Assembly (NCBI RefSeq): GCF_033568475.1
Contig: NC_133123.1
Span: 132,466,930-132,530,929, forward strand
DNA: 64,000 bases
Origin: Henckelia pumila
Taxonomy: Eukaryota; Streptophyta; Magnoliopsida; Lamiales; Gesneriaceae
Direction of reading: 5' to 3'
Shown piece by piece: positions 22,902 to 33,882 of the stretch (position 1 is its first letter; every line of letters begins with the position of its first letter). Both the position numbers and the translations under genes were made by a program. The notes below the pieces were generated by a model. That model searched no databases. It was given only the letters and a program-made list of their open reading frames with translations, and was not told the DNA's origin.

Positions 22902-24920
22902 ATCACGATCTGAACTTTATTCACGCTTATATGTACTTAATCATGAGTTTGGTTGTACCTTATTTACTTAAATATGTACCGTGGTTAGCTTTTTAATTAT
23001 TTATTGGTAAGTTTTTTTATTAGCAAAAAAATTTGAGTGACTATCCAAAGTGCACATGCATGTCCTATATTCAGCTCATTAACTTAGTAAATAAATCCGA
23101 TGTCATACTTGCGATTTCACGTAAATGATACTCTATTGAGTAGATATCAAATGGTTTTACTATCTCATTTTGCACATGCACCATATATGTGGTAAGGAGT
23201 TGGTTTTCTCCAAGTGAACATTCCATATGAAGTAATTAGCGAGAAATCGATCACATGTGCTATAATCTTGATCTACGTTCTTCTAAGAACACGACGTTTT
23301 GAAATGTGTTTGGATTACCTCGATCTGTACTGTATTCACGTTTATATGTACTTGATATACAGAAATTTGTACCACGTATAATCATCAAGTGTACTTGTGA
23401 CATGAAATTATTAAAATGTGCTTGGTTTACCACGATCTGAACTTTATTCACGCTTATATGTACTTAACCATGGGATTGGTTATACCTTATTTACTTAAAT
23501 ATGTACCGTAGTTAGTTCTTTAATTATTTATTGGTAAGTTTTTATTAGCCAAAAAATTTGCGTGACTACCCAAAGTGCACATGCATGTCTTATATTCACC
23601 TCATTAACTTAGTAAATAAATCCGATGTAATACTTGTGATTTCACGTAAATGATACTCTATTGAGTAGATATCAAATGGTTTCACTATCTCATTTTGCAC
23701 ATGCACCATATATGTGGTAAGGAGTTGGTTTTCTCCAAGTGAACATTCCATATGAAGTAATTGGCGAGAAATTGATCACATGTGCTATAATATTGATCTA
23801 CGTTCTTTTAAAAACATGAAGTTTTGAAATGTGTTTGGTTTACCCCGATCTTTACTGTATTCACGTTCATATGTACTTGATATACAGAAATTTGTATCAC
23901 GTATAATCATCAAGTGTACTTGTGACATAAAATTATTAAAATGTGCTAAGTTTACCACGATCCGTACTTTATTCACGCTTATATGTACTTAACCATGGGC
24001 TTGGTTGTACCTTATTTACTTAAATATGTACTGTAGTTAGCTCTTTAATTATTTATTGGTAAGTTTTTATTAGCCAAAAAATTTGAGTGACTACCCAAAG
24101 TGCACATATATGTCCTACATTTATCTCATTAACTTAGTAAATAAATCTGATGTCATACTTGCGATTTAACGTAAATGATACTCTATTGAGTAGATATCAA
24201 ATGGTTTCTCTATCTCATTTTGCACATGCACCATATATGTAGTAAGGAGTTGGTTTTCTCTAAGTGAACATTCCATATGAAGTAATTAGCGAGAAATCGA
24301 TCACATGTGTTATAATATTGATCTACGTTCTTCTAAGAACATGACGTTTTGAAATGTGTTTGGTTTACCCCGATCTGTACTGTATTCACGCTCATATGTA
24401 CTTGATATACAGAAATTTGTACCGCGTATAATCATCAAGTGTACTTGTGACATGAAATTATTAAAATGTGCTTGGTTTACCACGATCTGTACTTTATTTA
24501 TGCTTATATGTACTTAACCATGGGCTTGGTTGTACCTTATTTACTTTAATATGTACCGTAGTTAGCTCTTTAATTATTTATTGGTAAGTTTTTATTAGCC
24601 AAAAAATTTGCGTGACTACCCAAAGTGCACATGCATGTCCTATATTCGCCTCATTAACTTAGTAAATAAATCCGATGTAATACTTGTGATTTCACGTAAA
24701 TGATACTCTATTGAGTAGATATCAAATGGTTTCACTATCTCATTTTGCACATGCACCATATATGTGGTAAGGAGTTGGTTTTATCCAAGTGAACATTCCA
24801 TATGAAGTAATTAGCGAGAAATCGATCAAATGTGCTATAATATTGATCTACGTTTTTCTAAGAACACGACGTTTTGAAATGTGTTTGGTTTACCCCGATC
24901 TGTACTGTATTCACGCTCAA
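22902..24920 (+). repeat. ~526-bp tandem array, nearly four copies
   Basis: The marker ACGATCTGWACTTTATTCAC recurs at about 22902, 23430, 23954 and 24480. The sequence between is conserved throughout: GTACCTTATTTACTTAAATA, AGTGCACATGCATGTCC, TACTCTATTGAGTAGATATC and TTCTAAGAACACGACG. Each unit contains a shorter internal echo of the marker (CCCGATCTGTACTGTATTCACG), suggesting that the unit itself grew by duplication. It is noncoding; the two 63-residue minus-strand frames at 23260 and 23785 are the same phase of the repeat. Confidence 0.85.
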
Positions 24921-25850
24921 ATTCGATAACAATGTGCTCTATTAACCCCTATATGTATCATATTTATATTTAGATGTATCTGATTTACTTACATATGTAC
25001 CTTGTTTGACTATTTTATTATTTACTTATCAATTGACATTAGTGTGGTTTTTTTGTGTAAATACTCAAGTTGGAGAAATATGTGATATATTCACCACATT
25101 ATGTACCTTATTTTAATACTATTGTACCTTATTTACTTGGATATGTACTGGATGGAAATGTACTGGATGGAATGAATATATTGTGAGAAATATGTACTAA
25201 ATTCAGCTCGTTGTGTACCTTATTTTGATACTATTGTACCTTATTTACTTGAATATGTACTTTATTTCAGCGTGCAGGGAAGCCACACGCATCCCCACGT
25301 CCGCGTGGGTTGGGTAGAAAATTCCTTATAACTCATATGAAACCCATGCGCATATACACATTTGCGTGGGTTGGGCAAAAAATTCACAACACTCATATTT
25401 GATACATATGCATGTACTTTATTGTCCTCAATATGTACCTTATTTTAACATGTTTGTACTTGATATACTTCAAGTTATACTTGATTTCAAGTAATTGATT
25501 ATTTATTTCTCATTTTATCAATTTGGCATTAGTATATCTCGTGCGAATGGCTACTCATATTTGATATATATGTGCTCTAATGTCCCCAATGTGTACCCTA
25601 TTATAACATCTGTATACTTGATGTACTTAAATATGTACATGATTTCAAGTATTTAATTGATAAAATGAGAAATATGGGAGATTTACAAAAAATAATTTTT
25701 AACAATTTTATTTTGATATAAAATCTAAATTTTTTACAAAAATATAACATTTTCGGATTTTTAGACTTCAATCTTAAACATTATTTATATGAAAACACTT
25801 TAAAATATAAATACAATACCTTTATGTCATATATGATATTTGTTTATTAT

Positions 25851-25884
25851 ATTACACACGCAACGCGTGTGCCTCAAGTACTAG
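25851..25884 (+). mobile_element. Helitron 3' terminus
   Basis: CACACGC-AAC-GCGTGTG (25855-25871) is a perfect 7-bp stem with a 3-base loop. It is followed after 9 bases by CTAG (25881-25884) and T. This is the canonical Helitron 3' end on the plus strand. The matching 5' TC end could not be placed, so element length is unknown. It abuts the first unit of a ~215-bp tandem repeat. Confidence 0.7.
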
Positions 25885-26370
25885 TCAAATTAATGCATAA
25901 GACTTAGAAAAAAAATAATTTTTTATCTATCAAGAACAAAAATTGTCAATTTAATTATTAACACAAAATAGCTTGTTTTTGGTATACAATAATCTGAATT
26001 CGATATAAATAGTACTTAAATAGGTACAAAACATAGCAAATCGGACATATAAACTTCAGATAACAATGCGATCTCCTTTTGAACTCTTTTATCAAATTAA
26101 TGCTTAAGAATTAGAAAAAATAACTTCTTACCATTATAATTTATATCTTTCATGAACAAAATACTGTAAACTTAATAGTTGACACAAAATAACTTATTTT
26201 TGATATAGAATAATATGAATTCGATATAAATAATACTTATATATGTATAAAACGTAGGAAACCGAGCATATAAAATTTTGAGAACAATGTGATATTATTT
26301 TGAACTCTTTTATCGAATTAATGCATAAGACTTAGAAAAGATAACTTTTTACCATCATTTATATCTTAAA
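25885..26370 (+). repeat. ~205-222 bp tandem repeat, about 2.5 copies
   Basis: TCAAATTAATGCATAAGACTT and its variants recur at 25885, 26091 and 26313. Following blocks (AACACAAAATA, AATTCGATATAAATA, TGAACTCTTTTATC) appear in the same order. Noncoding and AT-rich. Confidence 0.75.
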
Positions 26371-27711
26371 AAAAAAAAAAAAACAATGTCAACATAAACA
26401 CAAAATAAATTTAAATCCACATGACTATTTGTCGGATAAATTATTGCTGCGATACATGCTCTTAAATCTCTTTCAGAGATCCGCTCTCCGTCATGACATC
26501 AATATTTCCGCTGGATCGAGCACATCTTCTTGAAGACGTGTCGTCGCAAATTCTCCGTTCTACCTTATTTGCCTGTGAATTGGGAAAACATGTTAGTTGT
26601 TTTCACATTGATCGTAATAGTGTATGACACAAATATATGACTTTAAGATTATTAATTATAAGTTAAACATCTCAAAATTATCTGATTTGACAAAACAATT
26701 TAATCTGAAAGACAAAACTCACTATACTACTTTCATGTAGGCTTTTTAAGAAAATCTCTAAAAATTAAACTTCTTTCATGCATTTCTTTTAAGAAAATCC
26801 CTCTAAGTTAACAAACCAGCACAAATAAAAGAGAAGGTAGAATAATTCAAAGACGAACCAGTACAATTAAAAAAAACCAGCATGATTCGATGAAATCAGC
26901 ATAAATCAAAGATAAACTAGTGGCAATCAAAAAGAGCAACACAAATTTCGTACACAAACTACAACAACAATACAACAATAAAAAATAATATATATGACTA
27001 TAAATACAGCAGCAATGTTAATTAGTATTGAGAATTTGGGAAGTGAATTAGTGTGACGATGTGAGATCTAGGTGTGCATAATAATAGTGATTCAATAGAG
27101 GCTGCTCAATAAAAAATTGAAAGTGGATCTAACTAGAAATTTGAGGTATACCACTGACAAACAAATAATTTGATGTTGAAACTGAACGAATATAATTATC
27201 CCTTGATACCAACAAAAATCAAAGATAACCCAACACAATTAGAAGAAAAAACAACACATATCAAATAATCCAATAAATAAACAAGAAACAGATTCAAATA
27301 AAATAATCCGACACACATCGCATAAAAAATTGCTAACAGATTATGAATACTTGATTGTCTCTGGTTTCAATTGAAGAGTAGCATTGTTTACAAGTTCCGT
27401 AAACTAGGAATTGTGTTTAGAAAACACATTTCCTTTTTTTAGCGTAGAATCATTGATTTTTGTAAATCATAGATCACATGGTGTATTTAATTAATGAAAG
27501 AAAAATAGGAGTTCTGAGCTCAATTATCTGGTTACATTCATGAATCTGCTCTCTAATCTCCATAGTGCATTACTAATCGTACAATAGGTTTCAAAAATTG
27601 ATTTTCATAGATTTGGGAGGAAATTGCGAATATCACTGAATGCGAAAGAAGAAGATATATTGGAAGAGGAGCCATAGATTAAAACAATCCGACACAAATT
27701 GCAAAACCAAA

Positions 27712-28090
27712 TTGAACAAACTAATAAAAAAAAAACTCACTTTCTTGTTTGCTTTGCTTCGGCTCGTCGTCACCCACTTCAAAATCGTTTTCCATGGTGT
27801 TGCAGGTCGGTGGGTTCCTACATCCCATAGATTTTGTGTGGGTTCCTACATCTCATTGACATACAATTATTTTTAAAAATTTATTTCTACATATTTGAGA
27901 AAATTAAAAAAATTTGGCAGAAAAATTGCAAAAAAAAAAAAAAAAATGGCCAAATTGAACAAACATATCACAATAAACTCACTTTCTCCGTTGCTTTGCT
28001 TCAACTTGTTGTCGCCGGCTTCCAAATTTTCATCCACAGGCGTCGCAAGTCGATGGGTTCCTACGGCCCTGGATTTTCCGTGGGTTATGG
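27712..28090 (+). repeat. Duplicated gene-like segment (~240-bp period)
   Basis: The sequence around ACTCACTTTCTTGTTTGCTT (27738) recurs in diverged form at about 27978, including GTCGGTGGGTTCCTACATCC versus GTCGATGGGTTCCTACGGCC. Frames run through both, but no recognisable protein results. It is probably a captured and duplicated genic scrap inside the long-TIR element. Confidence 0.55.
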
Positions 28091-28399
28091 ACGTTGATGA
28101 GAAGAGATAGAAATTGGGATTTAATTTTCCCGATGGAAAATAGAAACTGGAGGAGGAGATAAATAGATGGGAAATGGTGGAAATGGTGGATACTGGCTAG
28201 GGATTTACGTGAGAATGGAGATTGGGAAAGGGAAGAAAGTGACGTGGCAAAAAGGGAATGCCCTAAATTGAGATAAAACGTGAATAGGGACTGAAAACAA
28301 AGATTGTGGTGTTATCAGGGAGTGCATAACATAATTTTATGACACAGGGACTGATAATGAAGTTGAGGTTTGGATTGAGGATTTATTTCTAATTAACCG

Positions 28400-29060
28400 T
28401 ATGTATAACTCACCTAATTCAACCAAACTACATGAAAATACTAATAAAAAGAAGATGGAAAAACTAATAACCTCAAATAAGAGGATTTTTTTTTTCTCCG
28501 TGAAAAACTCTTTTCAAACACAAACCTTTATTACAACATATGTATGAGTTCTCGTAAAGTACAAATTATTATCTTAATAGTCAAATTAAAGTGGGTCATT
28601 GTTTGGAGTGGTTGATTTGATTCACAATTTGTCACTCACATTTTTTTTGTCTTATATATTCTTCTTTTTGGAATTCTCATAATCAATTATTATTATTTAT
28701 TATCAGACTTATTTATTCATTTATTTATATGGACAAAGGCTATTTATCAGTTTTCACTCACAACCAATCAAATACCACGTGAGACACACACACGGCTCCA
28801 CCGAGCCGACGACTTTATGCCCAACCACGCTGTATTAGTGTTTTTGAGCCTTGTGTAATTTATTTATTTTTACAATAAAGTTTGAAAAAGTAGCGTTTTA
28901 CAAATATATAATAAAAAAATTCATTCACTTTTAACCTATTTTTCAACATTCATATACCGTCCAGACAATATATAATATAAACACCAGATCATTTATTGAT
29001 TTGGTCAACTCATAAAAAAAGGTAAAAACTAGAGTATGTATTTCTCGGGAGATGGTATAA
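28400..29060. other. Intergenic AT-rich sequence
   Basis: No coding frame, RNA gene or clear repeat was recognised. A CACGTG element occurs near 28778 but has no gene next to it. Confidence 0.4.
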
Positions 29061-30185
29061 GGGCATCTCCAACGATGGATCCAAAAATGTGTTCATTTTA
29101 ACACCTATACTGTTACATCAAAAATTTAAAATTCATTGTTTTTTAAATTTTTCATCCTCAATTATAAATCCAAAAACTCACAACTATTGGGGGTCCCGCT
29201 ATCCAATCACACATACATCCCTTCATTATAATTTACTATTATTTATAAATTTTGCACATACATATTTAACTAAATATATATTTAAAGTAATAATTTTTAT
29301 TCATGTAGTTAGTTAATTTACAAACTTCAAATTTCAAGTTAAAAAAATCGTAATTTTTATAATAAAAAATAATCTTTTAACTAAATATTAATAAAAATAT
29401 TTTAAATTTGATATAAAGTGTTATGCTATATTTTAAAAATTCAAAAATTTTGTTAAATAAAAACTACTTAAATGAAAAAGGCATGCTACTATAGTAGCAT
29501 GTACATATAAATAAAACACACTACATACTTCAAATTTCAAAATATAAAAAATCTTAATTTTTATAATAAAAAATAATATTTTAACTAAATGTTAATTAAA
29601 ATAATTTAAATTTTATATAGAGTATTATGTTATATTTTAAAAATTCAAAAATTTTGTTAAAAAAATTACTTAAATGAAAAAGGCATGCTACTAAGTGTAG
29701 TAGGATGCACATATAACAAAACACACTACAAACTTCAAATACAAGTTAAAAAAATTGCATTGAATTGTTTATAGTAATAATTATAAATTATATAACTAAA
29801 TAAATGTTTATGACAATAATTTTAATTTAATTAATCATATACATTTTTTAATAATTTAGTAAATTTTATTATAAAAATAATTTTAATAAAAGTTTAAAAA
29901 ATTAAAACAAAAAATATGAAGATAACGTAAGTTTCAATCGTGAACAAAATTTTACAAAAAAAAAATAATAATTGTGTTTTTAACATTAAAAAAAAAAAAG
30001 GAAAGAGAATGCATTTCCCTGTACACTTTTCAGAAAGTACAATTTTGAACATGGTTCATATATTTGAATCATGTTTTTAATTTGAACCATGAACCCACTA
30101 CCCACAATGGCAGTGGGTTCATTTTTTTTTTTTTTTTTTTTTCAAATTTTGAACCATCAATTTTGAACCTCCATTGGAGATGCTT
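29061..30185. mobile_element. ~1.1-kb MITE with GGGCATCTCCAA-type ends
   Basis: The left end GGGCATCTCCAACGATGG and the right end (reverse complement AAGCATCTCCAATGGAGG) are inverted. TAA flanks both sides (29058-29060 and 30186-30188), compatible with a Harbinger-like TWA duplication. An internal block containing GGCATGCTACTA and AACACACTACA is tandemly duplicated about 200 bp apart (29465 and 29665). It has no coding capacity. Confidence 0.65.
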
Positions 30186-30929
30186 TAAATTACGGATCCT
30201 ATATCTGTAAGACTAGTCGATTTCGTCTATATCTACCATAAAAAGAAATATTTTTAACGTAAAAATAATGTTTTTTTCATCGCTTGAGTCAGATCGAAAA
30301 TTTTTCTAAGAAAATTGATTTGCAAAACAAACTCGTGAGGGTGAGTTTGGTACGTGGGTTTAGGTGAGTACTAGCTCCTTAGTCAGCCGTTTGACTCGTT
30401 TTTACGCCAACTGTTGATATCGTCAAGCCCGACATTATACATTGTTCAAGCTGGAAAAATATGGTAAATTAATCCCATTTTGACAAAGGTATTATCAGTC
30501 CATATATGTACAGTAGAAGTGACAATGAAAATTGTTTCCCATTCAACCCTTTGCCCTACTTCATCGTCTACATAATACTCGGCGGTGCAGCAGTGTGTGT
30601 GGATGTCGAATGAGAAGAAGATTGAAAAGAGATTTGTAATTAGTTTTTTCTCACGTGAGGTTGTATGTGCACACTGACCAGGGGCAATTTCGGTACCAGA
30701 TTTTTGTCGGACTTTTAGTCCTAAACACAAAAAAACCAAGCAAACAAATTTATGTTTTTATTTAGAATTTTAAAAAAATCGTTCAATAAAATATACTTAT
30801 ACCAAAAATTATATGTACACTAATAATCTCATCACATATACAAAGCATTGCCTAAATTTTTGTGTAAAAATTAAATATATTATATTATATTATATCATTT
30901 CATTTTATATTATTAAACTGGATATAACA
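30186..30929. other. Intergenic sequence
   Basis: No recognisable gene. A 97-codon minus-strand frame at 30446-30739 has no family resemblance and is probably chance. Confidence 0.4.
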
Positions 30930-33793
30930 TGTGGGGACCTCGGGTTGCTAATCTCGTTTTAGGGCAGCTAATGATTAATTAAACAATTAATCAAATAATT
31001 AAAAAATATTAAATCAAGAGCAGAATTTTTATTTTTTTTTTTAAATTTCAGAGCCTCGCTCGATCGGGCAAAATCAGCCGATCGAGCAAGCAAGAAAAAT
31101 CATGCTCTCGGGTCTGAATTACTTTTGGCCTCGCTCGATCGGGCAAAAACAGCCGATCGAGCGAGCAAGAAATTTCATATTTTCTGCCCAAGAATACAGG
31201 CCTCGCTCGATCGAAAACTTTCACCCGATCGAGCGAGCTAACTTGTGCTCGAAATCTGCTGCTGATTTTTGCTGTCAAAACTTGGAACCAAGTCAAATAA
31301 CCTCAATACAAATCGATCAAAAGCATGCTACAATAACTAGGAACATGCATATAATCATTTACAACAACTTGAGCATCTAATCATGCGATTCTTACATCAA
31401 ACAGATAACGTAAAAGGCATTAAATCATAAGCTACACTAAAGTCATAAGTGAGCTTCAAGTCTCAAGTCTTCTACTAGGTTTGATGTACTCTAATACATA
31501 TTCGTTCAGCTATAAACCCGAGTCCTCACGTGCTAAGTCTCGCTCCCAAGCTGTCAATGTCATCTCAGACCAGCTCCTGCCCCATCTGTTGTGATGCACA
31601 CATACAAAATCAAACAACAGCCGGATAAACTCCGATGAGAAATCATTCTCAGTATAATCGATATATAAATGTGTTAAATAAATTCATATCAACTCTAAAC
31701 ATGTCAACTCAAGAATAGAGTAAAAATAACGCATATATCGACTCAACTTCAAATCAAGACTTCTATTTATATAGCGCGCTTATCTCAAGAATTGATTCTT
31801 CTCACTTCATTGCCATCAAGATTCGTAAACGATCTTGACATGGATATCCATCTAACGAGTTCGTAAACGACTCGCAAATAAGGTTAACCGCAACCTTGGT
31901 ATAGAATCAACTCAATATACAATCATATCAAAAGCAATAAAGATCCACTACCTGTGATGGATCGACAATAACATAAGTTCTACCTCAAGAACAAGTACTT
32001 AAACAAGTATGTGATTTGTTCGGGATAACTCAAGAATAGTCGTTCTTGAGTTTTACAGTCCCTGACTCGCGATGTCGTCATTATACCTTTCATTCTCGAG
32101 TTGAAGATGTTCCACATCTGAATAGGAAGTACAATAACTCCTACAAGAATCTGATCATTCAAACCTCAATCCATCTTCAATCAAATTCACTTCAATCTTG
32201 ATCACTTCTTCTTCGATTTTTAAGTTGAGGTTCTTGAGTCAATAGTCTCCTATTAAACTCTGAAACATATCATCAAAAACATGCAAAGCAAAACTCATTC
32301 TATTCAATCATTTCAGAATTGAATCAAACCCATCAATATAGATTCAATCAACATCATTTCAAACTTCAACTTTTTCTTATTCGATATAACTTGAAGTCTT
32401 GCATCGTTCGTCTTTCAAACGTGACTGAAACTGAGAAATAAAAATTCTATATCATCGCTAACATTTCACTAACATCTCAATTCAATCTTTGGTTATCAAA
32501 ACTGATCCTAAAACATCAACCGGCGGCGTACCGATTGAAAATCGGAACCGACTCGGTATCGAATTCCTTTCTAATCAATTCAGTCATTCGTATCACTTAT
32601 ATCAGCTGAATTCATCATTCAATTAATCATATCAGCAGCTAAATATATCAAATGTAAGCTGGACATCATAACAAGTTCATTCCTTAGTTCATTTTCAATC
32701 CAGCTTCGATATATAACGGCATACGAATTCAAGAACACAAACATCAAGTCATAATCTGATCTCTGCAAAATTTCGTTCTTCAAAACATGCCGAGATAACA
32801 AAATACTTACATAAAATCAAATCTCTCATCGCAAGGATTCCAGAACATCTTTCGGAATTGAAATCGGACGAGCGAAACAAAAGTTATCGACGTTTGAAAA
32901 TCGAAAAGCAAAGGAAATGGAAGAAGGTTCGAGCTCCTCTGTTCAACTTTTCTGAATTCTGAAGTTTACACAATATTTACACGTTTCAAGGCTGAGTAAG
33001 CTTCAGAAAATCTGATATGTATTGAATATTTGCAATTTAGTCCCTCAAGTCTTCATTAATTGCAATTCAGTCCTCGGCCTTTTTTTTAATTCAATTTCAA
33101 TCCAAAATAATTTAAGAATATTAGAATTAAAATCGAAACTCTAAATATTCCCAAATTAAATATACTTGGATTAAAATAAATTAAATTTGGATTAATTAAA
33201 TAATCCCGACCGTTTGCACTTTAACCCTTGCAACTTCGATATTTTCAAATCAGTCCCTGATCGGGTTGTATCTTCAAAATAATCGTCTTTAATTCCCGAA
33301 ACATGGAATTTAATCTTAAATCCCATAAATATTCAAATCGAATATTTATTCTTTTAATTTAAGAATTCTCGGAATTTAATTCTCAAAATCCATAAATTCT
33401 CAAATTAAATATTTTTGGCTCGGAAATTAAATCTATAATTTCTTTCACTTCTCAAATCGATATTAACCCATAATATTGAATTTAATTCTCAAATCCCATA
33501 ATTAATAATTTAATATTTTCGGGCCTTACAATTCCTCCCCTCTAAAAAATGATTTCGTCCTCGAAATCGTATTCATCCAGAATATCAAATCTAATAGACT
33601 GAATGATTATCTGAAGTGATTCTCACTTCAATCATCCACTCTGCATTTCGTATCTCACTTCATCTTTCAATCTCTTGTCAGATTATTACTTCGAATCTGC
33701 TTCTATTCTCTTCTAATCAGTATCTATTCAGTTGTACTTTAAATTTAATTCTCAAATCCCATAATTAATAATTTAATATTTTCGAGCCTTACA
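30930..33793 (-). mobile_element. Internally deleted Ty3/gypsy-type element (3' LTR + 5' LTR stub)
   Basis: A full LTR spans 30930-33530 (2601 bp; minus strand TGTAAGGCCCGAAAATATT ... GAGGTCCCCACA). Upstream on the minus strand are a purine tract AGAGGGGAGGAAT (33531-33543) and GATTTCGAGGACGAAATCA, the typical end of a gypsy integrase frame before the PPT. At 33742-33793 the first ~52 bp of the LTR appear again (one G/A difference in GGGCC/GAGCC) and end at a clean boundary. A 5-bp duplication TAACA flanks the whole (30925-30929 and 33794-33798). The element is therefore intact at its outer edges but has lost most of the 5' LTR, gag and pol. Confidence 0.8.
31053..31240. repeat. Three hairpin-forming palindromes in the LTR
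   Basis: GCTCGATCGGGCAAAA is followed by CAGCCGATCGAGC at 31056-31090 and 31133-31167, and a third variant GCTCGATCGAAAACTTTCAC plus CCGATCGAGC lies at about 31204-31236. Each is an inverted repeat with a short loop, placed near the 3' (U5) side of the minus-oriented LTR. Confidence 0.8.
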
Positions 33794-33882
33794 TAACATG
33801 TAACACACACTCACATGCATATTTATGTATGCATATGCACACTCATATATAATAAAACTATTTCTTTCAAACAATCAAAAAT

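Larger units (their letters stand above)
20466..28399. mobile_element. Probable 7.9-kb long-TIR non-autonomous element
   Basis: The left end (GATAAATCCATAAACCAAAAC ... CTTCAGTCCCTGCCTCA) and the right end read in reverse (AATAAATCCTCAATCCAAAC ... TATCAGTCCCTGTGTCA) are similar for about 100 bp, with the same order of blocks, including CACTCYCTGA. Candidate target duplications are TATGTATGT (20457-20465) and TATGTATAA (28400-28408), alike in 7 of 9 positions. Between them are GC-richer gene-like pieces (20690-20970 and 27740-28100), a 526-bp tandem array, a Helitron 3' end and AT-rich filler. No transposase is visible. Long imperfect TIRs and about 9-bp duplications suggest a Mutator-like origin. 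Ends are moderately secure, class is inference. Confidence 0.5.

Noticed and set aside
30446-30739. 97-codon minus-strand frame
   Set aside because: No recognisable domain and no supporting context; treated as chance.
31102-31380. 92-codon plus-strand and 82-codon minus-strand frames
   Set aside because: Both run over hairpin repeats in an LTR and are mirror images of each other.
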